47,117 nucleotides of DNA, taken from positions 1 through 47,117 of IMG/VR virus record IMGVR_UViG_3300032360_001291; one strand, 5' to 3'. The notes under the pieces are model-generated. The model was not told where the DNA came from. It was given only the letters and a program-made list of their open reading frames with translations, and did not search any database. Position 1 is the stretch's first letter. Every line of letters starts with the position of its first letter. Shown here one piece after another: positions 44,801 through 47,117 of the stretch. Origin of the DNA: a virus. The position numbers and the translations under genes are program-made.

Positions 44801-47117
44801 CTTGATGCCAGAAATGCAGAATCGGATCTTCCCCCATCGAGTGGTCTACCGGAGAGGAAGTTCTTTGATGACGATTCGGATATTGCTGACGAATTTAGCC
44901 GGTATTACGGCCCGGGTGGAGACCTGAACGATCACGGCATTTTGATGAATGACGGGATAATAGAATTGAGGGAGCGTTCGGTTGCGGGGGCTGAGACTGA
45001 GGAGGCGATTGCAGAGGTTGAGCAGGCAGAGGCCAAGATTATTGAGCGGGCACGGGATCGAAAGTTGCCGAGGGACATTGATCCTGCGAAGGTTCCAGAA
45101 GATGTCGTTGGAGAGGCGCCTGAGCATACGCCGCGCTTGATTGAACTAGCAGGCTATGCGCAGTTTGAAAAGTTGCGTCGTGAAAATGACAAGTTGCCGG
45201 AGCCGGAGGACCCTAAGAACATTAAGGATGGAGAGCGACTCAAGCCATATCAACTGGGTCGCGAAGTCGATCCCTTGCTGGGGAATGATCCTGCCGTCGT
45301 TACTGCTAGGAGTTGGGGTTGGAGTAATGACTCTGAGATCCCTGCCGATATGGAGGATTTGCCAGATGAGACTCTTGACCGGATTACCGAAGAGGCTTTA
45401 GCAGAGTTTGATCGTCGTGTCGAGATCGAACAGTTGCGGGTTGAAGCGGACCCTGAAACGCGTCAGCCATTACGGTTGGAAGGCTTGACTGATAAGGAGA
45501 TAGAGGCTCAGATAAGACTTCAGCAGGTAGGTAGAGATCGAGTTGATCAAGGATTGGAAGATACGGGTTGGGTAAAACATGATCCCGATTATCTCAAGAG
45601 GCTTACAGCGGAAAGGGCGGCGCGTGAAGAGCGTGGCGATTGGACGAATCCCGACTTGCCGCCTAACCCACGGGTTGCTGGTCAAATCAAAAAGTTGGAA
45701 AAAGAAATAGAGGAAATAGAAGCGGCAGTCGCAAAAATTAAGCCGAATCAAAGGACTCACAAGCCTAAAGGCCAGAGGAGTATGAGCCGTGATCGTGCTC
45801 ATGCTTATTACGGCGGGTTGAGGCAGATGAAACGGTCAAGGATTCAACAATTGCAGGAGGAATTGGACAATGAGGGTAGAGATGCCCCCGAAGCGGATGC
45901 CCCTGAAGTGGATGTTCCTGAGGCTCCAGCATTGGATGTCCCACCTGCTGATGATGACGGTTTTCCTTATGGTGGCGAGTATCCGAAAGGTTTAGAAGGT
46001 AGTGATGCACAGCGTGCTTGGCTTGACACGTTGCCGATGGAGAAGCGAAAGGAGTGGTTGAGGGCTGGAATAGAGAAACAAGAAAAAGGTATATATAATA
46101 AACTTGTTTACGATAGGGAAGGCTCCGCTGATCCTGATCTGGGGGAGCATTATCACAACCGGATGATCGCTGCGAGACAAAGTCCGTGGGCTGGATCGAC
46201 TGATCCGATAGACGATCGAAAAGATGAAGCGTTTCACGATTATCTCAATGAGATAAGGGACACTCTACTTAGTGGAGATGAAACAGAAGGTACGCGTCTT
46301 ACTGCTCCAGAAATGTTCGACGCTGCGGTGGCACACGCCGAGTATCACTATGACGGGTCTGGCTTGCCTTCGGATCGAGAAATGTATTGGGGCGGGGCCA
46401 TGCCTCAAGATATGGACCCAAAAGAGATTGAAGCCGAACTAGCAAGTCTGTTGGATCGGATGATTTCTGATGATGTGTTGTCTAATGTTGAAAGTAATCG
46501 GGTCTTATTGCTTCAGACATATCAAGCGGTTTTTGATGGGCTAGAACCGGATGCTGTGGAGGCTGTTCGAAAGACGTTGTCGGATTTTGACAGGTTGGAT
46601 GCGGATTCTCCCGATCACGAGATTCAGGATGTTAAAGAGCGTTTAGAAGCGGTGGATGTCGCTTTGGAAAATCGTGTTACGTCTAGGCAGCCGTTGGAGG
46701 ATTCTCTGGTGCCTTTGCGGGCAAGCGTTTATGAGGTGGTACATGGTGAACCGTATCCAGATCGGGTTCGCCAGTCGGATGAGGGGGTTGTGCCGGAGCC
46801 AGATATTCCTGAGCCCAAGCCTAAGCCTGCACCTGCACCCAAGCCCAAGCCTGCACCTGCACCTGAGCCTGACATTCGTGAGGTCTCAGACGAAGAAATC
46901 CAGAGTCGGATAGATGATTTGGCGCATTGGGACATAACGAGATTGGATAGAGAGGGTGTTGCTGCTTCTCCTTTCTGGAAAGAACTGCTTCAGCGTCCAC
47001 CCGAAGGGTTGGATACCGAATCTTTAATAGACCTGATTCTTGAAAAGCGTCAAGAACATACATGGCGCACTGAATTGGAAGCGGATATAGATGCCGATCT
47101 TGAAGAGGTGGATCTGG
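41891..47117 (+). CDS. Second giant phage protein, C-terminus beyond the window (at least 1742 aa)
   Basis: The frame opens with GTG at 41891, two bases after the preceding stop, and stays open to the window edge. It shares with the first giant an FKA segment (VEFKARA, residues 12-18) and the DADGDGLLQEGTIWERPVG block (89-107). Other parts: a basic N-terminal region; long charged helices; two SAP-like motifs (about 478-505 and 620-660, LSPDDLRKISKEYGTKLTGHKDDKI); MSxEEL-type repeats; and a KPKPAPAP linker near 46806. It is probably a virion or injected protein related to the first giant. Its C-terminal effector, if any, is not visible. Confidence 0.78.
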   Translation, partial: METLSESRLNLVEFKARAYMSQEQKGAFRMLRRLVGLGGRGKKKRIRGRRARAAHYGRRLGGGGRGPGRPYTGGRKPRSDVPYERHSRDADGDGLLQEGTIWERPVGSGVHSQEGPELEAGATGPDSGFTTIRNAAGDPTGYDPKKNPKSPLYQSTREVRDGQRRVARGRAQAEQAARDRTVKPREQEVEQSEVKLRRRISIVLQDDNIDRMLDAEDRVQAGRSDQALGFWMSFAEGFTGVRMQLGKRSDKDSKKGSGSAATEELKRLSEGAIVALGEQRHIADRAGREITDEDRRRQNHQDDQILPHDVNRAEHYKKMKEDAAYRRAFILSMIHHDENEDNFVYPPGYKRPDGRTRAGAREPKADRKFRIKPHTFEDDELDDAIEMMASRRGTDEEQEGDKQYHIDLKKEKAHRVKMSTAERSAAATERRKERDRIRDEKKKTVDEIIARKKELQKAWDDGPEKMSHEDLKEHLAGLSPDDLRKISKEYGTKLTGHKDDKIDAIIGKVRPAYGPSVPEIDDLDPEDPEYAKRLREDPKALRKWAKVYLIEGRGTLTDPGNEDKYDPEEAIRRIIAKRTGKEPPKTFADAAMEGAVADLEAEAEAVSKLDPATEMTREELLATFPRKAPLQEILKGMGMEKVPGGWSRDTLVDKIIERRGPETVEQVLYRDVGSMSREEMKKELEKLLAKGDPADADRITALSTALGRVEEKKPKQKKPVAGPSKKPIPPPPDKPPPDPESVVFRTEKFWGENNLITPEPSGSQWVRNADGSYSRFSTRPEGEGTGDVFVEPLSGWHKPRKYVFVTEEVGAAAKASGVPPKDEDVSPTPEVGLHALSMGATPDETHLSDRIVEVPDVGVEEEPWDGAGVLRPRAGGGVEPPEGWSDTDFSTWSDLRLDYEIRHGLEFAGTEYADPIKTSAMVREWDSRSANAERDSLVGEDSGVRRDALLDAQQEMADHVEANWERVLEILDARNAESDLPPSSGLPERKFFDDDSDIADEFSRYYGPGGDLNDHGILMNDGIIELRERSVAGAETEEAIAEVEQAEAKIIERARDRKLPRDIDPAKVPEDVVGEAPEHTPRLIELAGYAQFEKLRRENDKLPEPEDPKNIKDGERLKPYQLGREVDPLLGNDPAVVTARSWGWSNDSEIPADMEDLPDETLDRITEEALAEFDRRVEIEQLRVEADPETRQPLRLEGLTDKEIEAQIRLQQVGRDRVDQGLEDTGWVKHDPDYLKRLTAERAAREERGDWTNPDLPPNPRVAGQIKKLEKEIEEIEAAVAKIKPNQRTHKPKGQRSMSRDRAHAYYGGLRQMKRSRIQQLQEELDNEGRDAPEADAPEVDVPEAPALDVPPADDDGFPYGGEYPKGLEGSDAQRAWLDTLPMEKRKEWLRAGIEKQEKGIYNKLVYDREGSADPDLGEHYHNRMIAARQSPWAGSTDPIDDRKDEAFHDYLNEIRDTLLSGDETEGTRLTAPEMFDAAVAHAEYHYDGSGLPSDREMYWGGAMPQDMDPKEIEAELASLLDRMISDDVLSNVESNRVLLLQTYQAVFDGLEPDAVEAVRKTLSDFDRLDADSPDHEIQDVKERLEAVDVALENRVTSRQPLEDSLVPLRASVYEVVHGEPYPDRVRQSDEGVVPEPDIPEPKPKPAPAPKPKPAPAPEPDIREVSDEEIQSRIDDLAHWDITRLDREGVAASPFWKELLQRPPEGLDTESLIDLILEKRQEHTWRTELEADIDADLEEVDL
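46806..46876 (+). repeat. Tandem repeat encoding a KPKPAPAP linker
   Basis: Two related units (CCCAAGCCTAAGCCTGCACC type) code for Pro/Lys/Ala repeats (EPKPKPAPAP) that would form a stiff, charged linker in the second giant protein. Confidence 0.7.

Overview
The window looks like part of a double-stranded DNA tailed-phage genome (or prophage-like contig) infecting an actinobacterium. The phage assignment rests on a large terminase, a portal fused to a MuF domain, a prohead protease, a primase-helicase, SSB and a Rad52-like annealing protein. The actinobacterial host is inferred from a WhiB protein with all four cysteines, two perfect TCGAAC-N4-GTTCGA LexA-type boxes, apparently leaderless promoters, and secreted proteins with poly-Thr/Pro linkers of a kind frequent in Acidimicrobiia. 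No tRNA, CRISPR array, integrase or transposase was recognised.

Layout. 1-0.24 kb: operator-like repeats including an SOS box. 0.24-6.2 kb (minus strand): small unknown genes, a 5-bp-period (NNGCC) non-coding repeat, a terminated two-gene operon, a possible structured RNA, two secreted proteins (one a lysozyme-like lysin), an AP2-like protein and a DNA methyltransferase. 6.35-10.0 kb (plus): replication block with a probable helicase loader, primase-helicase and WhiB. 10.15-12.1 kb (minus): PD-(D/E)XK-like nuclease, unknown protein and DUF932-like protein. 12.2-14.1 kb (plus): SNF2 helicase with two HARP-like repeats. 14.2-17.0 kb (minus): overlapping genes for an ATP-pyrophosphatase (PAPS-reductase-like), a 2OG-Fe(II) oxygenase, a ParB-like protein and an MT-A70 methyltransferase. 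17.2-24.0 kb (minus): SAP-domain protein, SSB, second ParB-like protein, HNH nuclease, glycosyltransferase, RecB/AddB-like nuclease with a predicted Fe-S staple, Rad52-like protein and small accessory genes, probably read from a promoter beside the second SOS box. 24.1-25.7 kb: large terminase and a stop-interrupted downstream reading frame.

From 25.8 kb to the end everything reads rightward: portal-MuF, prohead protease, an acidic protein with PepSY-like repeats, then two giant genes. The first encodes 3340 residues with a Gly-rich stretch, a DGDG-like motif, Arg-rich coiled coils, a pentapeptide-repeat domain and a C-terminal Fic domain. The second runs off the window after at least 1742 codons. 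The two share a DGDG/GTIWERPVG motif and an FKA-type motif, suggesting related virion or injected polyvalent proteins. No major capsid gene was recognised, so it probably lies beyond the right edge.

The main candidates for new biology are: (i) the giant Fic/pentapeptide protein and its partner, (ii) the ATP-PPase/oxygenase/ParB/methylase cassette, which may be a nucleic-acid modification pathway, (iii) the pentanucleotide repeat, (iv) the structured leader at 2.93-3.09 kb, and (v) a short element with two 16S-3'-end-complementary sequences next to the SNF2 gene.
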